A stretch of DNA of 64,000 bases from Dyadobacter alkalitolerans DSM 23607 (lineage in GTDB: Bacteria > Bacteroidota > Bacteroidia > Cytophagales > Spirosomataceae), in the NCBI RefSeq assembly GCF_000428845.1, contig NZ_KE386806.1, forward strand, positions 4,185-68,184, given 5' to 3'. Of this stretch, positions 17,679-24,941 are shown in pieces. The translations under genes were made by a program, and so were the position numbers. How positions within the stretch are numbered: the first letter of the stretch is position 1; each line of letters starts with the position of its first letter. A model generated the notes under the pieces. The model ran no database searches, was not told the origin of the DNA, and was given only the letters and a program-made list of their open reading frames with translations.

Positions 17679-18143
17679 ATGAAAACTGAGATCCTTGTCC
17701 AACTTTTCGAACGCGACCTGAAAAAATTACGGGACGAAATTCAACTATATCCTTCCGACAACTCACTTTGGGTTCAGCTGCCGGGGACGATCAATACGGG
17801 TGGAAACCTTTGCCAGCATTTGATCGGGAATTTGAGAACCTACGTGGGGCTCGCACTGGGCCAGGTTCATTATGTTAGGAACCGCGACGCAGAGTTTACT
17901 GAGCGACTTTTCACGCAAACAGCATTGCTCGACGAACTTAATCAACTGCTTCCTATCGTAGTGAAATCCGTAGGGAGCCTGTCCGAAGCGCAGCTGGAAG
18001 CCGAATATCCCCGAACTGTCCTGGATATGTTTACCAACCAGACTACAGCATTGGTCCTTACCCACTTATTAACCCATTTATCTTACCACTTAGGCCAGAT
18101 CAATTATCACCGGAGATGGATCTCGACGCTTAAAGCAGTTTGA
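17679..18143 (+). CDS. DinB-like four-helix-bundle protein (DUF1572 type)
   Basis: A 154-residue protein; the ATG at 17679 (MKTEILVQLFERDLKKLRDE) is chosen because the 20 residues before it look like untranslated leader. The DinB/YfiT-like fold is suggested by the NTGGNLCQHLIGNLRTYVG helix and the C-terminal HLLTHLSYHLGQINYHRRW segment. The spaced His residues usually form a metal triad. Members include thiol transferases and many proteins without known function. It is followed 47 bases later by a PLP decarboxylase on the same strand and is divergent from a MocR regulator, so the three may act in one amine or thiol pathway. Confidence 0.75.
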   Translation: MKTEILVQLFERDLKKLRDEIQLYPSDNSLWVQLPGTINTGGNLCQHLIGNLRTYVGLALGQVHYVRNRDAEFTERLFTQTALLDELNQLLPIVVKSVGSLSEAQLEAEYPRTVLDMFTNQTTALVLTHLLTHLSYHLGQINYHRRWISTLKAV

Positions 18144-18190
18144 TAAAGCCGGGAAAATCAATTTAGTAAAAGCCCCCTACAACGATTAAC

Positions 18191-19594
18191 ATGAACATTG
18201 AATTACAAGAAGATCTGGCGCATCTGGATCAGATTTTAGAGAATGTAAGGAAGAGAAGTTTTGATTTTCATACGCAGCTGAGCAACTTGCCTACGTATGT
18301 AGAAGATCAGAAATCCGATGCTGAACTGTTGGAAGCAAAAGGTTTAGGCGCTGAGAAAAGCCTGGAACGCTTCCAGGAAAAATATCAGAAACTGATGGTA
18401 GCAAGTTCCGGTCCGAGATTTTGGGGCTTTGTTACGGGAGGTGCGACGCCAGCTGCTATCGCAGGCGACTGGCTCACAGCTGTTTTTGATCAAAACACAC
18501 AGAGTACAAGCGGAACGGGCGACGTTTCTGCGATTATTGAAAAGCAAACAATCCGTTTGTTATGCCAGTTGTTCAACTTGCCTGAGGATTTCAACGGAGG
18601 TTTTGTCACGGGTGCAACGATGTCCAATTTCACGGGCCTTGCTGTGGGCAGGCAGTGGGCTGGCAAGAAATTGGGGATTGATATTTCCAAAGAAGGAATG
18701 TCTTCCGACCTGGTTGTGATGGCAGCAACGCCGCATTCTTCGGTGATCAAATCGCTTGCTATGCTTGGATTTGGCAGCAATCATTTGGTGAAAATCAATG
18801 CAATGCCAGGCCGGGAAGCAATGGACATTTCGGATCTGGAAGCCAAATTGAAATATAATAACGGAAAGCCTGTCATTGTCAATTGCAGCGCCGGAACCGT
18901 CAATACGGTAGATTTTGATGACATTGCTGCGATCATAGCATTGAAGGAAAAGTATGATTTCTGGCTGCACATTGATGCGGCATTCGGCGGTTTCGCGGCT
19001 TGTTCGCCTGCGCACAATCATTTGCTTAAAGGCTGGGAACAAGCGGATAGTATCACAATTGATTGTCACAAATGGATGAATGTGCCTTACGACAGTGCGG
19101 TGATCCTGGTGCGCAAAGAACATGACCGATTGCAGGTGGAGACCTTCCAGAATAATAATGCGCCATATTTAGGCGACACTTTTGAAAACTTTTCTTTCCT
19201 CAATCGTTTGCCCGAAAACTCGCGCCGGTTCCGTGCCTTACCTGCGTGGTTTTCACTAACAGCTTATGGGCGGGCTGGCTTTCAGTGGATTGTGGAAAAC
19301 AGCATTGCTCGCGCAAACGAGTTAGGAGGTTATATTACAGAAAGCGAAATTTTCGAGCTGTCAGCGCCGGTAAGGCTTAATGTGGTCAGTTTCCGGCTAA
19401 AAAAATCGGATCAGGTGGCAGACTTTCTGGAAAAAATGAACAAGAATGGGAAGGTCTTCATGACTCCGACTACGTTAGATGGCAAGGCCTCAGTGCGCGC
19501 AGCATTCGTAAATTACCGCACCACATCCGCGGACATTGCGATTGCGATCAAGGAAATGGAGTCAGCGTATCATTCTCTTCAAAGCCATGATTAG
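18191..19594 (+). CDS. Group II PLP-dependent amino-acid decarboxylase family protein
   Basis: A 467-residue protein of the aromatic-amino-acid/glutamate decarboxylase (DDC/GAD) family, which removes CO2 from an amino acid to make an amine. Visible signatures are TPHSSVIKS with the cofactor-stacking H182, HIDAAFGG (260-267), and DCHKWMN with the Schiff-base lysine K294. The FVTGGATPAAI segment near residue 80 is typical of the family entry loop. The substrate cannot be assigned; some members are aldolases or desulphurases. It probably shares a transcript with the DinB gene, and MocR control is likely. Its stop codon touches the end of the degenerate metallophosphoesterase on the other strand. 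Confidence 0.88.
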   Translation: MNIELQEDLAHLDQILENVRKRSFDFHTQLSNLPTYVEDQKSDAELLEAKGLGAEKSLERFQEKYQKLMVASSGPRFWGFVTGGATPAAIAGDWLTAVFDQNTQSTSGTGDVSAIIEKQTIRLLCQLFNLPEDFNGGFVTGATMSNFTGLAVGRQWAGKKLGIDISKEGMSSDLVVMAATPHSSVIKSLAMLGFGSNHLVKINAMPGREAMDISDLEAKLKYNNGKPVIVNCSAGTVNTVDFDDIAAIIALKEKYDFWLHIDAAFGGFAACSPAHNHLLKGWEQADSITIDCHKWMNVPYDSAVILVRKEHDRLQVETFQNNNAPYLGDTFENFSFLNRLPENSRRFRALPAWFSLTAYGRAGFQWIVENSIARANELGGYITESEIFELSAPVRLNVVSFRLKKSDQVADFLEKMNKNGKVFMTPTTLDGKASVRAAFVNYRTTSADIAIAIKEMESAYHSLQSHD

Positions 19595-19884
19595 TTAACC
19601 GCTAGCTTGCGCACGACGCTCCGCCCGTTCACACTTACTTTCTCAATAGTGAACTGATCATAAATTCCTGGGAATAGGGTGGGTGATGCCAGGAGGCAAC
19701 GATCCAATCCTTGTTCTGGTTAGCGGCCAGGTCCTTTTTGATCCACTGGACCTGCCTGCCGAGCGTGTCATACAAGCGCGTCGCCTGTGGCTGAATTTGT
19801 CCCGCAGTCGCCCAGCACGCCGAATCTGTATTTTCCTTTTGTACCCGGTGTCGGCGCGGTTTCGAAATAGTGGTCTTCACCACC
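19591..19884 (-). pseudogene. Gutted metallophosphoesterase (purple-acid-phosphatase-like) remnant
   Basis: Three short pieces of one protein type occur in order but in different frames. First, EDHYFETAPTPGTKGKYRFGV and then LGDCGTNSAT resemble the linker and first metal-binding strand of secreted calcineurin-like phosphoesterases. Second, TRLYDTLGRQVQWIKKDLAA and DWIVASWHHPPYSQ resemble their central histidine region. Third, YDQFTIEKVSVNGRSVVRKL ends at a stop at 19591. The stretches expected between them (GNHD-type motif and most of the catalytic domain) are missing, so at least two internal deletions with frame changes are implied. It is fused in frame to a peroxidase remnant upstream. No function is expected. 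Confidence 0.7.
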
Positions 19885-20385
19885 TTCGAGGATCGTTTTC
19901 GCGCGTCCGTCCCAAAACTGGGTGTGCTGCGCGGCTGCATAAAATAGGGAAGGGGCATTTCTTCTTCCGATTGCATGCGCTTTAATGCCCATGCTTTTTG
20001 GAAGGCCATCTGTAAAATAGAGGGCAGGATTTTGACAGGAAGCGCAGCTTTTGGAACTGTCGCCGGACAGCCGCCTTTCAAAAAACAGCTTTTTTCCAAG
20101 CGCAGCCCGCTTTGCAAATAAACCCTCATCACGCACCGAATCTGCCGGTTGCAATGCCCCAGGGCTGAACATATGCGGCGCATCATAGCGTAACATCCCG
20201 GGCGCTGCCGTGTCCAGGCCCATTTCACGAATCATCCCGTTCAAATGCTTTTGAAGCGGCAGCGCATTCTCGGTCAGGAATTTCATCCGGCCAAAATCAG
20301 TTTTTCCCGCTATCCAGGCCGTATTGCGTATAGTTGACACGTTCCGCTTTATGACCGGGCGATTCTCTTGCAAAGCTTCTGGCAT
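19885..20385 (-). pseudogene. MauG/CcpA-type di-haem peroxidase remnant
   Basis: About 167 codons that match the N-terminal haem domain of di-haem cytochrome c peroxidases: LGKKLFFERRLSGD, then FTDGLPKS, then RRNAPSLFYAAAQHTQFWDG. The haem motif CxxCH is damaged: C114-A-S-C117 is followed by Q118 (codon at 20032-20034) instead of His, a one-base change. There is no signal peptide; a stop codon lies just before the ATG. The second haem domain is absent, because the frame runs straight into metallophosphoesterase sequence at about 19884. Inactive remnant, probably left by deletion-fusion of two neighbouring genes. Confidence 0.75.
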
Positions 20386-20485
20386 AGTAATTTATGTTAC
20401 GCGCACATTCTGGTTCGTTTTAATATCTGGATTTTAGCAGAAAAAGAAAGCGGATCGCACATTCATCAACATTCACATTTGTATA

Positions 20486-21700
20486 ATGATCGATACCCCA
20501 ATCAGCAACGATTTTTCCGCAAAACAGTTGCAGCACCTGACCCTGGCGGAAGATGAGGAGCAGGATTCGCTCCCCAGGAACCTGCTTTGCTTTTCTCATC
20601 TCAGATGGGATTTTGTTTACCAACGTCCACAGCATTTGCTCACGCGGTTTTCAGACATTGCTGCGGTTTACTTTTTGGAAGAACCGATATTTGGTAAAAC
20701 AGATGTTCCATACCTAACTTTTTCCCAGCGGCTTCCGGAACTCTGGGTCTGCGTGCCGCACCTGGCCGACGGTCTTACCAAGGTTGAGGTGAACGCACAG
20801 CTACGGGAACTGATCCGGGTATTTTTCATCAATAAAGAGCTTGACGATTTCATCTTCTGGTATTATACGCCCATGGCGCTTGAATTTTCATCGCATCTAT
20901 CTCCGGGGCTTACCGTATACGATTGTATGGACGAGCTTTCGGCATTCAAATTCGCACCTGAATCCTTGAAAGGCCTGGAAAAGGAATTGATGACGCGCGC
21001 AGATGTTGTTTTCACGGGAGGACATTCTCTTTTTGAATCCAAACGCCATCAGCACGCAAACATTTATCCGTTCCCGAGCAGCATTGATAAAAAGCATTTC
21101 GGACAGGCAAGAAAACGAAACTATGAACCGGCCGATCAGGCGAAGATCAAAGGGAAAAAGGTTGGTTTCTATGGCGTAATCGACGAGCGTTTTGACATTG
21201 ATCTCATCCGCGACATCGCCGCAGAACGGCCCGATTGGAACATTATCCTCATTGGTCCTGTGGTGAAAATTGACCCGGCTACATTGCCTCGGCAGGCTAA
21301 CATTCATTATCTGGGAGCGAGATCCTATGAGCAATTACCGGCTTATCTTTCGGGATGGGATGTTGCATTGGTGCCATTCATGCTAAATGAATCCACGCAA
21401 TTCATCAGTCCGACAAAAACGCCCGAATATCTGTGCGCCGGAAAGCCCGTTGTATCCACACCCATCCGCGATGTCGTAAATCCATATGGCACTAAGAATC
21501 TGGTGTCTATTGGTGAAAATGGCAAAGATTTCGTGGAAGCGATTGCGTTTTGGATTGCTATGCAGGATAAAAAGGAATGGTTAGGAAACGTCGACAAGTT
21601 TTTGAGCACGATCTCCTGGGACCTTACCTGCGCCGATATGATCGATAATATGTCATCCGTTCACCAGGACAGGAAAGTTGTCAAGATTGGTCGGCCGTGA
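20486..21700 (+). CDS. Glycosyltransferase (GT-B, family 1/4-like)
   Basis: A 404-residue cytoplasmic or membrane-associated enzyme. The N-terminal domain begins with a Bacteroidota-type stretch (CFSHLRWDFVYQRPQHLL) seen in GT-B enzymes. The C-terminal Rossmann domain starts near residue 225 (KKVGFYGVIDERFDIDLI) and ends with the nucleotide-sugar-binding PTKTPEYLCAGKPVVSTPI segment. It should transfer a sugar from a nucleotide donor to an unknown acceptor, perhaps surface polysaccharide. It is alone apart from the AraC gene 49 bases downstream, so no pathway can be assigned. Confidence 0.85.
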   Translation: MIDTPISNDFSAKQLQHLTLAEDEEQDSLPRNLLCFSHLRWDFVYQRPQHLLTRFSDIAAVYFLEEPIFGKTDVPYLTFSQRLPELWVCVPHLADGLTKVEVNAQLRELIRVFFINKELDDFIFWYYTPMALEFSSHLSPGLTVYDCMDELSAFKFAPESLKGLEKELMTRADVVFTGGHSLFESKRHQHANIYPFPSSIDKKHFGQARKRNYEPADQAKIKGKKVGFYGVIDERFDIDLIRDIAAERPDWNIILIGPVVKIDPATLPRQANIHYLGARSYEQLPAYLSGWDVALVPFMLNESTQFISPTKTPEYLCAGKPVVSTPIRDVVNPYGTKNLVSIGENGKDFVEAIAFWIAMQDKKEWLGNVDKFLSTISWDLTCADMIDNMSSVHQDRKVVKIGRP

Positions 21701-21717
21701 AAGACTATATTGTTAAA

Positions 21718-21748
21718 TTGCCGGGAGATAATGTCCGATCTATTTTTG
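21718..21748 (+). promoter_or_regulatory. Bacteroidota-type promoter before the AraC gene
   Basis: TTG at 21718-21720, a 20-base spacer, then TATTTTTG at 21741-21748. Transcription would start near 21753, just after the first ATG at 21750. That ATG may therefore not be used; the next in-frame ATG is at 21813. Confidence 0.55.
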
Positions 21749-21749
21749 C

Positions 21750-22634
21750 ATGCAGACAACTTTTCCGCGGCTTGACATTGGCCCGCTATCCGAGTATAAG
21801 GAGAATGATGTAATGATCAGCCGGTTTGAGGATTACCTGGCCGAACACCAGAACCTGGTGTTCCCACACCGGCACGGCTTTTACCATCTGGTCCTTTTTA
21901 CGAAGGGTGGGGGCTTTCATACCATTGATTTCAACCACTTCGAAGTACACCCGTTCCAGATTTATTTCATGATTCCGGGTCAGGTGCATTCCTGGCATTT
22001 TGAAGGTGGAATGGAGGGGTTTGTAGTGAATTTCTCGGAAGCTTTTTTCCATTCGTTCCTGCTAAAACCTGATTATCTCGAATCCTTTTCGTTTTTTGAC
22101 GGGGATAGCAATAATAGCGTTATTACAGTTCCGTATGTTATTCAGGAGAATGTTGTGGGGCTATTTGAAGATCTGTTGTTGCAGGTAAAGAAGGCGAAAT
22201 TCCGGGAAGATATCATCAGGGTTTTACTGCTGCACATTTTCCTTCTGCTTGAACAGGGTCAGGCGCAAGAGAAAAAGCAAGAGGTCAAAAACCAGCAGAA
22301 TCCTTTGATCAAAAACTTTCAAAAACTCGTCGAGAAAAACTTTATCAAGATCAGGCAGCCGGGTGAATATGCTGAAATGCTGCATGTTACGCCCAATCAC
22401 CTGAATGCGCTGAGCAAGGAACATTTAAGCTTGCAAGCAGGGGCAGTTATCCGGAACCGCATCGCGCTGGAAGCGAAGCGACTGCTGATCAATCTCGATT
22501 TCACGGTGTCGGAGATTGCTTACAAGCTTAATTTTAATGACAACTCTTACTTTGCCCGCTTTTTTAAAAAAGAGACAGGTATGACACCGGAAGCATTTCG
22601 GGCTAAGTCTGCCAATCAATCCATTAAACCCTAG
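21750..22634 (+). CDS. AraC-family transcriptional regulator
   Basis: A 294-residue protein from the first ATG. The N-terminal half is a cupin-like sensor (VFPHRHGFYHLVLFTKGGG, then VHPFQIYFMIPGQVHSWHF). The C-terminal ~100 residues hold two HTH motifs; the second, VSEIAYKLNFNDNSYFARFF, followed by KKETGMTPEAFRAK, is the classic AraC signature. The sensor probably binds a small ligand through the double-psi barrel. The start is uncertain: a good promoter overlaps the first ATG, so translation may begin at 21813. It ends with a 4-base overlap with the convergent DUF983 gene. Its target is unknown. Confidence 0.88.
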   Translation: MQTTFPRLDIGPLSEYKENDVMISRFEDYLAEHQNLVFPHRHGFYHLVLFTKGGGFHTIDFNHFEVHPFQIYFMIPGQVHSWHFEGGMEGFVVNFSEAFFHSFLLKPDYLESFSFFDGDSNNSVITVPYVIQENVVGLFEDLLLQVKKAKFREDIIRVLLLHIFLLLEQGQAQEKKQEVKNQQNPLIKNFQKLVEKNFIKIRQPGEYAEMLHVTPNHLNALSKEHLSLQAGAVIRNRIALEAKRLLINLDFTVSEIAYKLNFNDNSYFARFFKKETGMTPEAFRAKSANQSIKP

Positions 22635-23014
22635 CGCTTAACGGTTTCCTGATTCGCTGGCTTGATGAATAAGGCCAGCCAAGAACGCCGCGCCAACCGG
22701 TAAAAATACGGTGTCAGGATGATCAATACAGGAATGATCGACATCAAAAAGTAGTCCAGATATTCCTCGAAAAAGTTAACGAAGATCAGGAAATAGATCA
22801 CCATAAAGGCTACATAAAAAGAGTAGCTCATGTACAGCGCACCCTGGTAAAATCCGGGTTCGGGAACCAGGTTTTCGCCGCAATGCGGGCAGTGCTTATT
22901 CATTTTGTCAAAGTTTTTAAGGTTGTAGGCGCTTTTAGAAATGAAAAAATCGCCTACACCGCATCTTGGACATTTATTGAACAGGACGCTATATAATTTA
23001 TTTGGCTTTGCCAT
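22631..23014 (-). CDS. DUF983 membrane protein with zinc-ribbon-like motifs
   Basis: A 127-residue protein. Two CxxC pairs, CPRCGVGDFF and CPHCGENL, form a likely zinc ribbon at residues ~15-50. Two transmembrane helices follow (YVAFMVIYFLIFVNF and LMSIIPVLIILTPYFY). This is the DUF983 layout, a family without a proven function that is widespread in Alphaproteobacteria and Bacteroidota. I chose the ATG at 23014 (MAKPNKLYS) rather than one eight codons upstream. It is separated from the signalling operon by 134 bases. Confidence 0.85.
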   Translation of the reverse strand: MAKPNKLYSVLFNKCPRCGVGDFFISKSAYNLKNFDKMNKHCPHCGENLVPEPGFYQGALYMSYSFYVAFMVIYFLIFVNFFEEYLDYFLMSIIPVLIILTPYFYRLARRSWLALFIKPANQETVKR

Positions 23015-23148
23015 GGTATTGAAGTTTTGGATTGACACAAATTACGCGAGAAATCAGCTCAGAAAGAAAGACTGATGGTATGTTTTGTGGTACAGATCAA
23101 CGATCGCTTATAAAACCCGTGCCAATTTTTCCAGACAACCGGCTAAGA

Positions 23149-23730
23149 TCAGTGCAGGGTGTTAATGAAATGTGCCATTTGCGGAATGTCGCACACGTGG
23201 TCAATTACGGCGTGCATCAAGGCATAGTTCGGCATGTAGGGCATCTGGGCTGTTTCAGGGTTTTGAACGAGGGTGGTTCCCCCTGTTTTCTTCACAGCCA
23301 AAAGACCTTTTGTCCCATCCTCATTAGCACCCGACAGTAACAATGCAGCCAGTGAAGAACCATACACTTCCGCCGCAGATTCAAATGTAACGTCTATGCT
23401 CGGCCGGCTGAAATTGACCTTTTCTGAGTAGTCCAGTGAAAAAGTCTCATCCTTTTCGATCAGCAGATGGTAATCCGCCGGCGCGAGGTAAATATGCCCT
23501 GGCAGGATCCTGTCTTTGTCCTCCACTTCATGGGTAGGCAATGCGGTTTTTGTAGATAGCAACTCAGAAAGCGATGAATCAGCTGAATGGCGGCGATGGA
23601 GCACCACTATTATGGTGAATGGAAGAGTTTTGTTCAACAACGGAAGCAGATGGAAGAGCACCTGTAAGCTTCCGGCTGATCCTCCGATCAGCAGCGCCTT
23701 AACAGGTTTTTTTACATCACTTTCTTCCAT
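23149..23730 (-). CDS. cheB: CheB-type protein-glutamate methylesterase (catalytic domain only)
   Basis: A 193-residue stand-alone CheB methylesterase domain without a receiver. The catalytic triad can be placed at S18 (GGSAGS), H45 (VVLHRRH) and D138 (SGANEDG). The enzyme removes methyl groups from glutamate side chains, normally on chemoreceptors. Here it is the last gene of a kinase operon and its start overlaps the end of cheR by 19 bases, so the two are translated together. No chemoreceptor, CheA or CheW is in the window, so the substrate may be a sensor kinase rather than a chemoreceptor. Confidence 0.88.
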   Translation of the reverse strand: MEESDVKKPVKALLIGGSAGSLQVLFHLLPLLNKTLPFTIIVVLHRRHSADSSLSELLSTKTALPTHEVEDKDRILPGHIYLAPADYHLLIEKDETFSLDYSEKVNFSRPSIDVTFESAAEVYGSSLAALLLSGANEDGTKGLLAVKKTGGTTLVQNPETAQMPYMPNYALMHAVIDHVCDIPQMAHFINTLH

Positions 23731-24521
23731 ATTTTTTCCCGGTTAAGCTGCTTATACTTGTTTTGTATCACCGAAAATTTCAATGTTTCCTTCGTTCCCA
23801 ATGCGAGATAACCCAGCGTTCCCAGGCTGGCATCGAAGAGCTTCAAAACCCTGTCTTGCAGATCTTTGTCAAAGTAAATGAGCACATTCCGGCATAATAT
23901 CAGGTCAAACTCATTAAAGGAACTGTCCGACACCAGGTTATGCGTGGAAATAATGATTTTTTCGGACAGTTCTTTGTCAAATTTTGCCTGTCCGTAATTG
24001 GCTGTGTAATATTCTGAAAAGTCTTTCAGGCCGCCCGATTCAATGTAACTTTCCGAATATTGCTTCATCTGGTGCATTGGAAAAATCCCTTTCCGCACTT
24101 TTTCCAGCACGCTCGGGTTAAGATCGGTCGCATATAGCAGCGATTTCCGCAACAGCCCGGCTTCTTTTAGCAAAATGGCCATTGAAAATACTTCCTCACC
24201 AGTGGAACAGCCTGCATGCCATACTCTTATAAATGGTTTTGTGCCTAGAACCGGCAAAATGTCTTCCCGTAACGACTTGTAGAAACTGGGGTCGCGAAAC
24301 ATCTCGGTCACATTCACCGTAATTTCTTCAACAAACCTTTTCAGGTAATTTTCATCCGTCCTAACCTTGTATCGGAACTCGGCAAAACTCGGAAATTTGT
24401 CAATTGAGACAAGCCGCACGATGCGTCTTTTCAGGGACGCCCTGGAATAGCTCGTGAAGTCGTAGCCATAAATGTCCAATAAGTCTGTCAGCAGTATCTC
24501 AACTTCCTCGTCCTCAATCAT
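23712..24521 (-). CDS. cheR: CheR-type protein-glutamate methyltransferase
   Basis: A 269-residue SAM-dependent methyltransferase. The N-terminal helical domain (residues ~1-70) is followed by VTEMFRDPSFY, the SAM-binding WHAGCSTGEEVFS, and CRNVLIYFD, all hallmarks of CheR. It adds methyl groups to glutamates. It lies six bases after a single-domain receiver and overlaps cheB by 19 bases. Together with the two big kinases upstream this makes a CheB/CheR-kinase module, not a chemotaxis operon. Confidence 0.92.
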   Translation of the reverse strand: MIEDEEVEILLTDLLDIYGYDFTSYSRASLKRRIVRLVSIDKFPSFAEFRYKVRTDENYLKRFVEEITVNVTEMFRDPSFYKSLREDILPVLGTKPFIRVWHAGCSTGEEVFSMAILLKEAGLLRKSLLYATDLNPSVLEKVRKGIFPMHQMKQYSESYIESGGLKDFSEYYTANYGQAKFDKELSEKIIISTHNLVSDSSFNEFDLILCRNVLIYFDKDLQDRVLKLFDASLGTLGYLALGTKETLKFSVIQNKYKQLNREKIWKKVM

Positions 24522-24527
24522 TTTCGT

Positions 24528-24893
24528 CTAAATGTCTTTTAAAACCTGCAATAATCTATCGACGTTGATCGGTTTGGAGATATAATCGTCCGCACCAGCT
24601 TTGAGGCATTTTTCGCGGTCGCCTACCATGGCTTGCGCGGTCACTGCGTACACAGGCGTATTTCTTCTGCTTTCTATGTTTTTGATCAATGGAATAGCTT
24701 CATAACCATCCATTTCGGGCATCATCATATCAATCAGGATCGCATCGACAGGTTCATTTGTCCTAAGCAATTCTAATGCCTCGGCAGCGCCCGTGCAGGA
24801 GATGCAATCGTAGGATTTGGATTTCAATGTGGCTTTCAGGGCGAATATGTTCCTGGAATCATCATCGATAATCAGCACTTTTTTCTTAGTCAT
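24528..24893 (-). CDS. Single-domain response regulator
   Basis: A 121-residue receiver. The acidic pair is in VLIIDDDSRN, the phospho-acceptor is D55 in AILIDMMMPEMDGYE, and the conserved lysine is in DYISKPINVD. There is no output domain, so it acts by protein contact, as a phosphate shuttle or as an allosteric partner of a kinase or CheR. Its sequence closely resembles the third receiver of the hybrid kinase encoded 48 bases upstream (both share RNIFxLxxxL and MMMPxMDGYE), suggesting duplication from that domain. Confidence 0.92.
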   Translation of the reverse strand: MTKKKVLIIDDDSRNIFALKATLKSKSYDCISCTGAAEALELLRTNEPVDAILIDMMMPEMDGYEAIPLIKNIESRRNTPVYAVTAQAMVGDREKCLKAGADDYISKPINVDRLLQVLKDI

Positions 24894-24941
24894 AGGGAGG
24901 TCGTTTTCTTTGGATCCGGATCATTAAGCCATCTCCCAGGT

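Noticed and set aside
23039..23148. Possible gene between DUF983 and cheB
   Set aside because: Only a shadow frame of cheB extends here; nothing protein-like or structured was seen.
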